The notes beneath the pieces are model-generated. The model saw only the letters and a list, made by a program, of their open reading frames with translations, did no database searches and was not told the DNA's origin. Shown here piece after piece: positions 41,701-53,052 of a stretch of 64,000 nt of DNA. The first letter of the stretch is position 1. Each line of letters opens with the position of its first letter. Location of the stretch: contig NC_082599.1 in assembly GCF_030936135.1 (NCBI RefSeq), positions 1,536,847-1,600,846 of the forward strand, read 5' to 3'. Source of the stretch: Gavia stellata. Lineage: Eukaryota > Chordata > Aves > Gaviiformes > Gaviidae. Made by a program: the position numbers and the translations under genes.

Positions 41701-44540
41701 GCTTCGCTTGGTGCTGCTGAGCAACCGGGGTGTCAGGTTATTATTCGAGACCGTTTTTACTTCCTTGGGATAAGTCTGATCCCTGCAGGCTCAGCCAGGA
41801 TGGGTTTTTTTTTTTGCTTTGTACGAGCGTTGTTACTGTTTCTGTGAGTCCTGCAAACTGAAAGATCATCTCTCCCTGTTTTATACCCCCAAAAAATCTC
41901 AAACCAGGGAAGGTGAATCTGAAAAAAACCCCCACAGTACCCTGTAATCTAGAAGCCGTTGGAGAATCAAGTGAAAAGGTGGTGGGAGCAACCTCGAAGG
42001 TAAGCTTTCTGCTGTGCCAGAGGAGAGGAAACGCACAGGGAAGTACCGTAGTCTTTACTGGGGCTGTGCACATTTTCTGCCAGCTTCCGACGTTTAAATA
42101 AAGCCTTTCTGAAGCTGGTCGCTTATATAACCGGCGCCTAGCTCATGTTTTCACTGCCGCGTTCAATGAACAGGAAAACCCCACCAAGTTTTTGCAGGGA
42201 GCCTTGCGAAAGGTCATGCAGTGACGTAGGTCTTTACAAGTTTAAGGTTGGTTGGTTTTTTTTTTTCTGTTTTAAGTAGCAAATGGTTCCAGCTTCCGAG
42301 GTCCTGCAGCGGGGGAAAGCGGGGACAACCTCTTCCTAAATACACTGTACCGTGTATTGCAGACCTCTCCTAAAGGCAGGCGTCTGTGGGGTTAAGAGCT
42401 GAAGAACGTGATTCTTCGTATGGCTTTTATTTTTCAAATGGCTGAGCACGGGCAGGGCAGTAAAAGCTGCCTGAGTGTTGAACTGCTCTGTAGCACTCTC
42501 TTTGCCCAAGGCTCGTTGTGCTGATGCTAATGATGGCACTGAGGCTTTATCCTTGCAGTATCGTGAGATAAAGCTCCGATTATCTGCTATGTCTTTTTTT
42601 TTCCTTGCCTAATGGCTGAAAATCAGATTAAAACGTTCCGTTTGCATTTCTCAGGAAGACCTTTTTTTAGCTGAAGAAGAACTTTTGCTCAATTTAAGCT
42701 TTAGCTTAGCACGACTGTATTTCGTATCTTTAGTTTAACTGTTCCTGACTGTTACCTCCCTATACATTTTGAAGCAAAAGAGGAGGGCAAGGTCTCCTGA
42801 ATCTGTTTAAAGCTACCTGGCTGGAGGTTACTTCGTGTTTGCACACACCGAGGTCCTGCAAGTGCTTGCCTGAGCAAGCTGGAGCAGTTTGACCAGCAGT
42901 GAGATATGCAAAACTACGGGTATTTTAAGGATGGAGACCTTACGGGCTGAGTTTCAATAGCCCTTTGCAGTTTTCCGGTGTTAAAAAAAGGAGTGCAGTG
43001 GCGTGGTGCTTCCCATGAAAAGCTGAAAGCGCTTGCACCACCTCGACTGTAGAATCGTCGTGCTGCAGATCGGACTGAAGCTTTTGGGGAGCTTTGTCTG
43101 CTTAACGGAGGGTTTGGTCCAAGACGGTGTTTGGAGCAGAAAGCAAGTCCTTGTCCTAGATAAGAAGTCGCGAGATAGCTCCGTTGATCACCGCTGGCCG
43201 GTCTAAGGGAAGCCGTCGTCCCTGCCTGTCTGAAAACTTGAATTTTGTTGCGAGTCCTCTCCTTAATACGCAAGAAGCCGTATTTCCATAACCACAGCTT
43301 TCTGCTGAGCAAGTTGATAATTAACTGTAGTTACTTGTCTTTACGAAATGCTTGTCTGCAGGTTGCCCTTGAAACCGGTTCTCTGATGCATTCGCATCTG
43401 CCCGGTTTGGACTTAGGCGAAGGCTTTGCTCGGGCGCGGCGTGCACCGCAGTTTACCTTGCTTCAAACCCCGTTAAAATCCCCACGTAATGTCAGTTCTT
43501 CCGGCCGGCACGTCCTGCGATGTGTCTGTAAGCGCCTTGTAAATCGGAGCTTGCATCTTAAAAATACTGAGGTCTCTGTGAAAGCTAAGCTGATTTGGGG
43601 ATCCATCCATGATAAGGAAAAGGGTGCTGGTAAAAAAGGTTGGGAGGGGGAAGGTCATGGGCCTTTTAGTTGGTTAAGGCATCTCAATATAGTGTGTGTG
43701 TGTCATCCACGAATGCTTTTGGCTTAGGGAAGAATTTCTTTTTAGTTAAAAATATGTGTATATATATTTAGTAAAGGATTTGATAGGCCTTTCTTCTGGA
43801 TAGCACCAGAGAAGCAAAGAAGTAGTGACATAAAGAAGCGCGTACGTTATCTTTCTCGCAAGGAGCTAAGTACTTTTCCCACAGCTACTTATTTTTAGCA
43901 ATAGACATCCGAATAGAGGAGCTGTCGTCTCGGACGCTGTTTGTAACCTGGGTCTGTTCCTTTGATCCAGCTGGTGAAATAATCTTGTGCGTGGCTGCTA
44001 TTGAAATGAGAGGAAATACTTCATGGCTGCCGGTGGCGTGACGGGGCTGTGGCACGTTGCTGCTGGGTTAATTTGGCCGCCAAGGGAGAGGAGGGCGTTC
44101 AGAGAAAACTTCCCAAATTCGGCTCCGTCAGACTGCGAGTGGAGAGGTTTAATGCGCGGTGGGTCAGGCTGTCATATGCTGAATGCAGTTAAAGTGTTGA
44201 GAGGAGCTTTGGGTCCACCTCTGCCTTTTCCCTCCCAGTTTTTAGGGTTTCAAGGTGATTTTTTTTTTTTCCCCGGTTTCTAATACACAGCTTATGCTCC
44301 CTGTAAAGACAAAGAGGCAACGAGGTCCGCTGCGTGCGGGGAGGATTTGGACGGCAGTAGGTCGGAGATGGAAGGGCAGCCGGCAGCGTTGGACTCATCT
44401 GATGGAGCAGCTCTGTGCTTAGGAAGACGCGTGTAGCAATCTTTTTCCGTTTGTTTGGCTCTTTGATGGGCTGCTGTGTCCTGTCTGAGGCTCAGCAGTT
44501 CAGGAAGGATGGGCCAGTGTGCTCAAAAGTGGCAAGGAGA
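38771..44540. other. CCDC12: CCDC12 intron 1, unique sequence
   Basis: Moderate-GC, non-repetitive DNA with scattered poly-T/poly-A runs and no reading frame with recognisable protein similarity. A short GC-rich patch with CATGCGCAGTACCGGCGTAC lies at 40020-40110. Confidence 0.6.
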
Positions 44541-44597
44541 TCACAGAATCACTAAGGTTGGAAAAGACCTGTAAGATCATCAAGTCCAACCATTAAC
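44541..44597 (-). mobile_element. CR1 LINE 3'-end fragment
   Basis: 57 bases nearly identical to the 3' tail of the longer CR1 at 52056 (ACTAAGGTTGGAAAAGACCT, then GTAAGATCATCAAGTCCAAC). This is a severely 5'-truncated insertion in the same orientation. Confidence 0.85.
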
Positions 44598-47500
44598 AAA
44601 AACAATGTGGCAGAGAGCGGGAAAGGATGAGCCGTGGGAAGATGTAAAGCAAATCGGACTGACTAAATGGAAGGGAGAGAAGCTTGTGGTGCGATATGAG
44701 CATGCTAAGGACCAGAAGTCCTCAGCGCTAGTCCCGTTTGAGCCCTGACATCCTTTCCTCTCCGGCACGGCTAGCACCTCCCCATCCCTCACCCATCGCA
44801 CGTGCTTCTGAACAGTCAGGGCCGCTCCCGGGATGTTTGGGATGCTGTTCCTTAGGCCAAAGCTAGCACAAGCGGATGCTTTAGGCAGAACCAGCTTGAC
44901 TTAAGCCCTCTTTTTCATATTGCTTTTTGCCATCACCAGCAGGCACCGTTGCCACCTTGTCAGACCGCCAGCGGAGCAGCCCAGCAGAAGCTGGTACTCG
45001 GAGGCAAAAATCTTTTGAAAAGACCACGCGGATGTTTTCCCTCTTTTTTTAGTCTGAAACCACAGTGATCTAATAAACCCTGTCGGGAGCCCCACGTGTA
45101 TCTTGTAAATGGAGGGTTAACTTTCCTAGGAGAAACCAGCGGAAAGTTTATGAGATCTGATTTTCCTGATGCTCATTAAGCTTGACTTACTTTCGCATCG
45201 CCATGGTAATGGGCAGAGGGTTTTTACATAATTTTTCTCTTTTCATCTGTACCCATAAAAAAAGATTAAGCGCTCCTTTTCAACCCAAACTAGACAGTGC
45301 TAAAACCTTGGCTCCTTTAATCTACCGCTCAGTAGTCCCAGCTGTGCCGGCTGGGTTGCCTTTTTGCTGGAGCTTTTGAATGGGCTCCATGGAAATAATA
45401 ACTGCCACGAAGCCTCTTTTCATCCGTCGCTGATAACGCGCTCGTGCCAAATGAGTAGGAGCTCCAAAGGGTAACGCAGAGCCAGAGGGATGTCGTGGAA
45501 GCGACAGGAGATACGGACTGTGTGTAAGCTCTTCATTGGGGAAATCTCGTTTAGCCTTCAAATGAATAAACCTGTCTCTATAACTACTTGTTCTTTAGGT
45601 TATTTAAATTACCCGTTGTGGGTAGCTTTTTATTTTTTAACAGAGAAATCCTGCTTTTCCACAGAGGCAAAGCTGGTGGGATTGTCTCTCCTCCCTATTT
45701 GCTGACCCCGTTGACCGGTTTCATGCCGGAGGGATGGAGGGTGGGCACTCGGTTGCTACGAGGCCCCTGCAAGCTTCAGGAAAAGAGGTCGGATATAGAA
45801 GGAGGCTTTTTTTTACCACCCTACTGAAAGATTCAGTGTGAGCTCAGCTATTACCAGCTATCAGGGAACTGATTTGGGAGATTTGTTGTGAAGTTTAACT
45901 GTGGAAAATGTTTTGATTGGAGCTCCTGCTTTATTAAACCTCAGAGAACATACCCAGGAGTCTAATCCATAGGAAAGCAGGCCTGAACCTACAGCAATTC
46001 CTGCAGGAATTTCACTTGGCATCTCTTCTTGAAGGAAATGCACGGCAGTTGTTACTGGGAGGCAACATCGGCATGGTCCTGAGCTCTTTGGCTTTGTAAA
46101 TTGTGGTTAAATTCAAGGAGGTGTTTGTTGAACAAAAGCAATGTAGTTAAAGGTCAGTTTGAAGCTTTTCCTCCAATGTAAGTGTTGGATTCCCTTTCAG
46201 ATTCTATTTTTGAAGCTCTTAAAAGCTTTTCCTCTACTCAGATTTGGTTCTATTTCCTTTGACAGTTCACAGCATCTTTTTTGGTTTTTTGTTTTTTTTT
46301 TTTTTACCTAGGGCTCGACATTTATTTTCCTGATGCCCTTAGTTCCATAAATCCAGCAAATGCAAATCATCCCGCTCCTCAGATCGTCTAGTGTAAAGCA
46401 TGAACATTTCAAGGGTAATGTATTTTCATCTGGAAGAAAGGAATTTGAAATAACAAATGCCGACAGGGAAAAGTAGTGTGTGTGTGAACTTTCAGACGCA
46501 CTCTTTAAGCTGCAAACCTGGTGCAGAAATGGGGATCCGAAGCTAATTTGAGCAGCAAACGCATTCCTGAGTGGATTTAGGAGAGCTACAAAGGATATTG
46601 TTAATAAGCAAAACTCAAGTGACCTTCAGTAGCGTGATGGGAGGCAGTGAAGGGCAGCAAAGCACCTTGAAGGTGTAATCCAGGCTGGTGGTGAAGACGA
46701 TGTGAAGCATCTAAGGCCGGAGGTTGTTTGCCAAAGGTTAGAGACAAGCTGAAATAAGAAAATCTGTTCTGTAAATATCCAGATTTCTCCCGTTTCTTGC
46801 AGCTAACACAGGTTGTTTGAGCTTGTGCAGCACGTATGACAAGGCACGCTACTCTTCTCTTCCTTTAATTTTGCTGTCGTTCCTGTGTCTCATGGAACGC
46901 GGATGGCTTTGTGCCAAAAATGCGGCAGCTTCAGGTTATTCCCACGGCTTTGTGCGAAACAAGGCACAGAGGTAAACAGGAATGCCCGTGGAGAAACTGG
47001 TCTTTGGCCCTGGGTTATGTCCTCACCTGTGCTGTAAAAATCCAGGTTGCTTGGGACTGCCGGGGATTTTGTGCCAAGGTAAGCGTCAGTGGCACCGAAA
47101 AGAGGCAGAAAGTGGATGCCTTGTTTCTGCTTGCTCAGGTTCTCTGTCAGATCAGCTTAAGGAGAGCACTCCAAAAATGTTTAGTTGTACCTCAGTGTAA
47201 GAAATAATACCAGAGAATAACAAATAAAACAAATAAGGAGAGCTCTGCTTTTGAAATACCGTGAAGCCGACGCGGCAAAGTATAAAGCCGCTTAATAAGC
47301 ATCCTTTGTCTGTAGTGTTTGAATTTCCAAGGGACTAGAGCAGATGGTTGTGCTGTTTGCTTCTGTGGAAATGCTTTTTGTAGGCATGTATTTCAGTGTT
47401 GTCTGTATAATACAAGTGTGCGCGTGTGTGTATATATATATGAGTTCCTGCGTTCAGATTCCACCTTATCCTTCCTTGCAGCCTCCCCTCTCTTTCTTCA

Positions 47501-49039
47501 CTTGAAAGGTGGGTGGTGTAGTACTTTTTCTGTAATTTAGGGAGGAACAGTTGTATGGAAAAAGGTTTTTGCTGTGGAAGTAGTATTTAGCATTTGCAAT
47601 CGTAGACAGACCTTATTGTGCAGGCACATTTGGGATGCACAGGCTTTCTTTTTCCTTTTGCACTTGGTTTTGCTACTATTAAATTCTGGGACAGCGTTTG
47701 ATTGCTGTAGTTAAATAACTATTAGGTAATTTCCCAGGAAAAGACCTGGGTGTTCCTCTCCTTTTAAAAGAGAGTATCTGGCAGCTCAAGGGGATGCTGC
47801 TCATTTTCCAAAAGCATCCGTCAGCAAAACGGTGGTGGAGATCATCGCACGGGAGGTGGAGGAGAGGCGGGAGTGGCACGGCTCAGCCCCTGCTCGGCTG
47901 CCGTGCCGATGCGCGGGCTCACCTGAGCAGGGGAGATGCCTTTCTCTGCACCAAGCCTCCGTAATGCCATAACCTAACAAGCGTAATAACTGCGTAGCTG
48001 TTTCTCCTGCTCCCTTGGCCAAAAAGCCTCGAACGCAGCACGAGGCAAAAAAGCAGGAGCCTTCCCTCCAAGGCTGTACAACCTTTAGGCTGTGCTTGTG
48101 CCAGGAGGAAGGGTCTCCCACCTGCTCCTTCGCTCTGCCTCCCCGCGCCGGCACTAAAGCTTTCGTGGCTGTGGCGTGCGTCACGTCGGAAAAAATTGCT
48201 TTGGCCCAGCCCAACCTTTTGTTTAACGTTACTTTTGCTTTGCAGCCAGATCGCTTCCCTGCTCCTCCACGCCTGCCCGTGCTGGCAAGAGAGGTAGGAG
48301 GGGGAGGAAGGTCACGGTGCTGCTCTTTTCCTTTGCAGCGTAGCTCTGCGCCGCATTTTCCTGCCGTCGCCGCGGATGAGGAGCCTTTCTCTCTGTTTTC
48401 CCGGCTGTCCCAAAGAGTCGGTCAATCTGCAAACGCTGTCGGACTCTGACCAAAGCAACTGAACTGTTTCTCCATCTGAAGGGCCGGTGTGTGGCACGGC
48501 AGCTTGGCTCGCTGCCGTCCTCGGATGTGTGGTTTCTGCTTAGTTTTTATTTTGGTGGAGCAAAGCAGCCTTGCGTTCCTGAAAGCAAAGTACCAAGCGG
48601 CTGAGAAAACAGTTGCTGTGGAAACAGAGCATAGTAAAGTTATCACAGCGAGAATAAAACACACACTTAGGGCTACAAAGGCTTCATTTCTATTCAGACT
48701 TTATTAGGAAAGTAATAAACTATCGTGGTGGTGCTCACATGGCTGGAGATGGAAGCCTGCAGACGAAATGATCATGCTTCCACCAGCAAGGCACAAATAC
48801 ACGTGCAGTGGGCGGCCAGGAGGCCGAGGTCATCTGCCCTTCGGAAATGTTCCTCGACGTGTTTCTCTACAATGCCAACCCATGAAGGTTGTTGACTTTG
48901 AGACAAGAGGGTCCTTCGGAGACTTATTGGTGTACCCTGGGGTCTGGGGTGACGGGGCTTGGGCATCCCTGGAGCGATGGGGAAGATGCAGTCAAGGGGG
49001 CTTGGGCATTAATTTGGATCTGGAGTTTGCTGGAGATCC
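44598..49039. other. CCDC12: CCDC12 intron 1, unique sequence
   Basis: No gene recognised. The stretch contains only a small TG/TA microsatellite at 47415-47442 and poly-T runs. Confidence 0.6.
47415..47442. repeat. TG/TA microsatellite
   Basis: GTGTGCGCGTGTGTGTATAT followed by ATATAT, a simple dinucleotide repeat. Confidence 0.9.
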
Positions 49040-49350
49040 TGGGTGTTTCTTGGTGCCTGCAGCGAGGTCCTTGGAGGTCTTGGGGTGTTTCTTGGTGCCT
49101 GCAGCGAGGTCCTTGGAGGTCTTGGGGAGTTTCTTGGTGCCTGCAGGGAGGTCCTTGGAGGTCTTGGGGTGTTTCTTGGTGCCTGCAGCGAGGTCTTGGG
49201 GTGTTTCTTGGTGCCTGCAGCGAGGTCCTTGGAGGTCTTGGGGTGTTCCTTGGTGCCTGCAGCGAGGTCCTTGGAGGTCTTGGGGTGTTCCTTGGTGCCT
49301 GCAGCGAGGTCCTTGGAGGTCTTGGGGTGTTTCTTGGTGCCTGCAGCAAG
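49040..49350. repeat. CCDC12: 42-bp minisatellite in CCDC12 intron 1
   Basis: About seven highly similar units of 42 bp (GGTGTTTCTTGGTGCCTGCA, then GCGAGGTCCTTGGAGGTCTT), with one unit shortened near 49190. Because 42 is a multiple of three, all frames stay open and give repetitive peptides of 14 residues. The low divergence points to a recent expansion. Confidence 0.95.
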
Positions 49351-52055
49351 GTCCTTGGCCTGGCAGGCTCTGGCGTTGTGTTGCTTGATTGGTATCCGCA
49401 GGGAAAACTGTCGATAGTAAAACCTGAAAAGCCATATCTTCTTGAGCACTCATTTTGTTTGTCTTCTGGGCAGCTCTGGCTTGGAAGCTGATTTTGTGAA
49501 ATACGTGTTTTTCGTTTTTAAGCTCTGGAAACCTTTTGTGACTGTGTGGTTAGGAAAGGCTGGGACATAAGGTCTGGGAGTAGAGTGCCAATATGTAATT
49601 ACTTAAAACAGGGCTGTACACAACAGAAGTAAAAGGTGGGAAGTAAAAGCTTGCAGGTAAATAGTGTTTTGTCTGTGCATCGCTGATGACAGTCCTGTGA
49701 AATGAGGAGCTATGCTTGCCTTTGTAGGAAGGTGGGTCTCTTTGTTTCCCTTAAGGCTGTGCAAGGTTGGCGGTTATAGTCAAGACTCAAATTCACGTCT
49801 GCTTATTCACAGCTCTTTACCATAGTCACTGGAAACAGTGACAATCACAGCTGTCTCCTCCATGCACTGTTTGCCAGGTTTTGTGCAAGGGAGCCAAATA
49901 AATACAAGTCTTTTGCTTCGTCTGTAGTTCCCAAGACGCTGCCGTGCAGACGTAAGCCGACGCTACCAGGGAAGAAAGCGGTCCTGCTTTGGTGCTCTCT
50001 CTGCCCTCCCTCCAGTGAGCTGAGGTTAAACCGAACCGAGCCAGGTTAAAACTAACCCAGCAGGAAAATGGAAAAGCTTGGTTTCTCTCTGCTTCGATTC
50101 CTGTATCTGGTTCACGGGGAGACCTTACGAACAGGAGGGGGGTGAGGAGGAGGAGGATGGCTGGACCTTTGTTTCAAGTGGTGACTTTTGTGTATTTGTT
50201 AAACTGTGGCTGTAGGCTGGAGTTTAACAACCTTTTACACCCGTCCGAGTGGATCCTACTGCGGGTGCGTCCTGCCTGTAGCTGCCTGTGCTGGCATGTG
50301 TTTGACCCTGCCGTGAACTGGTTCAGGAAGCTAACTAGCTTTTATTCTGATTTTTTTTTTCCTTTTCCCTTTTGTTTGGTTGGTTTGGTTTAACTTTTGT
50401 GGGAGGGTAAGTCCTTGAAGTGGCTTCCCACCAGGCGAGGCGAGCGCCGGCAATGGGAAGGTGTGGCTGGTGGGGATGGACGGAGGACACGGATGCAGGG
50501 GGGCTCTGGCATGGCCACCTTGGATGGGACAGGGGACAGGCTGCAGGATGGCAGTGCCACCGAGGCCAACTTGAAAGGAGACTTCTCACCGAGCCAGGGC
50601 TGGGGCTGACGAACTGGGAAGCTAGGTGAGATGTATGTATTTTTAAGCCCATGACAGCCAGTGTCCAGGTATAAATAACGGAGTGTGATGGGATTATTTT
50701 CAGTAAAAACACATGGAGCTGGCAGAGAGGCATCTGGGATAATTGATTTAATGAATTTCAAAGGCACTCAAGACTGAGGTTTTCCAGCAAGCGCTCTCTG
50801 TGATGCAGTGCTCCTCTTTGTCCTTGGGAGATGCTGGACTCCCCCAAACTTGCTTTTCTTCAATGCATTGCTCTGACGTGGCTCCAGACTCCCAGATCTC
50901 AAGGGGTAGCCAGTCTTGCCATCGGTTGCAGATGGAAAAAGTGCAGCACGGAGGCCGATGACCTGCTACGAGTCAGGCAGGGGTCTGCTGGGACCTGGGG
51001 AAGCTGGGGGAATCCCTCCCATCCTGAAACCAGTAGCAATTAGTAACAGTGCCACAAAAGCTTTTCAATCTCTAACTCTCGTCTCTCCAAAAGAAGGTGG
51101 TGGGAGAATGACATAATTGACCTCGTCGGCAAAACGCATCACATGTTGTGCGGTCGGGATTACTCAGCACAGTCGTAGAGCAGATGGATGGGTAAAACAT
51201 TTTGTTCCGCACCATTTGAGCGTTAATCGGGCTGTGCTTGGTTTTGGGACTCCCTGTGTGCTTGTTCCCTCCTGCAGTCTCACACTTTGATACAGGTGGA
51301 AGAGGAGCCTTTCTCCCTTCCCATCTAATTTCTGGTTGTTCGGGGCCGCGCAAGGAATTTGGAGACAAGGCCAGCAAAAGCTGCGTTTTGTCACGTGCCT
51401 TTTTTTTCGAGGGAATGTGCAGGGCTTGTGTTCCCCACACAGAACAACGTCCTTCTCCTTCCTCGGTTGCAGAGAGGTAGAAATTAGACCTGACTACGGG
51501 AAAACACGCTTGTTGGAGCTGCGACGTGCATCCTTACGTCCGAGCTCATCCCGCTCCATATGGTGAGGCACCTCTTCTTCTCTTCCTGATGGGGACATGT
51601 GAGCATTCAGACCGCGGTGCTGTTCCCTGGAGTTCCCCCTGAGGCGCTGGGGAATGCAGCCTTTCTCCAGGCAGTTTCCCAACGAGACAAGTAGCCAAGG
51701 TTCTTGCTGACCTCTTGTTGAAGAGCCCTTAATGCTCTCCCCTGTTAGCTGTCTACTTTGTTTCGCCCATTTTCCATGTTGGATATTTATGCTAAATTTC
51801 CATGCTGTTTGCTCGGGGCCGTGTTTGCTGCTGGGTCCATCGTCTGAATTGTTGGTGTGCTGCTGCTATCCTGCAAGTGTTTCAGCACCTTGCGTGGTGT
51901 CTGGATGAACAGTTAAGCATTCATAAAGGTTGTCAGACTCTTAAAAAAAAATAAATAATTAAAAATAGAGACACCCTAATATAGGGGACCGCTCATATTT
52001 TTGAAAAAAATAATGCAAAGGTCAGCTCTTGAGCACTTTATTCTGTCTTCTTCCC
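49351..52055. other. CCDC12: CCDC12 intron 1, unique sequence
   Basis: No gene, RNA or repeat recognised. Confidence 0.6.
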
Positions 52056-53052
52056 TATCATAGAATCACTAAGGTTGGAAAAGACCTGTAAGATCATCAA
52101 GTCCAACCATCAACCCAATACCACCATGCCCACTAAACCTGCCACCTCCACATGTTCCTTGAACACCTCCAGTGATGGTGACTCCACCACCTCCCTGGGC
52201 AGCCTGTTCCAGCGCTTCACTACTCTCTCCGTAAAGACATTTTTCCTAATATTCAGCCTAAACCTCCCCTGGCGCAACTTGAGGCTGTTTCCTCTTGTCC
52301 TGTCCCTTGGGAGAAGAGACCAACACCCACCTCACCACAACCCCCTTTCAGGCAGTTGTAGAGAGCGATGAGGTCTCCCCTCAGCCTCCTCTTCTCCAGA
52401 CTGAACAACCCCAGCTCCCTCAGCTGCTCCTCATCAGACTTGTGCTCCAGACCCCTCACCAGCTCCGTCGCCCTTCTCTGGACACGCTCCAGCACCTCAA
52501 TGTCCTTCTTGGAGTGAGGGGCCCAAAACTGAACACAGCATTCGAGGTGCGGCCTCACCAGCGCCGAGTACAGGGGCACGATCACCTCCCTACTCCTGCT
52601 GGTCACACCATTTCTGATACAGGCCAGGATGCCGTTGGCCTTCTTGGCCACCTGGGCACACTGCTGGCTCACATTCAGCCGGCTGTCGACCAACACCCCC
52701 AGGTCCTTTTCTGCAGGGCACCTTTCCAGCCACTCGTCCCCAAACCTGTAGCGTTGCATGGGGTTGTTGTGACCCAAGTGCAGGACCCGGCACTTGGCCT
52801 TGTTGAACCTCACACAATTGGCCTCAGCCCATTGATCCAGCCTGTCCAGATCCCTCTGCAGAGCCTTCCTACCCTCAAGCAGATCAACACTCCCTCCCAA
52901 CTTGGTGTCATCTTCAAACTTACTGAGGGAACACTTGATCCCCTCATCCAGATCATCGATAAATACATTAAACAAGACTGGTCCTAAAACTGAGCCCTGG
53001 GAAACACCGCTTGTGACCGGCCGCCAACTGGATTTCACTCTATTCACCACAA
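52056..53052 (-). mobile_element. CR1 LINE, 5'-truncated, about 1.0 kb
   Basis: Non-LTR retrotransposon of the chicken-repeat-1 type on the minus strand. It ends at 52056 with the ATTCTATGAT tail typical of CR1 and is cut off at its 5' end near 53052 inside the reverse transcriptase. About 190 bases of 3' UTR follow the ORF2 stop. Confidence 0.95.
52253..53050 (-). pseudogene. CR1 ORF2 C-terminal fragment (reverse transcriptase)
   Basis: 265 codons stay open from the truncation point to the natural stop. [20 protein letters not shown] and [11 protein letters not shown] are reverse-transcriptase palm motifs; the catalytic FxDD is here FEDD, where many CR1 copies have [24 protein letters not shown] and [17 protein letters not shown] follow. 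Without its N-terminal part it cannot act on its own. The absence of stops over 800 bases suggests a fairly young copy. Confidence 0.93.

Noticed and set aside
43245..43727. 160-codon plus-strand frame
   Set aside because: No protein similarity recognised, and its length is within chance for this composition.
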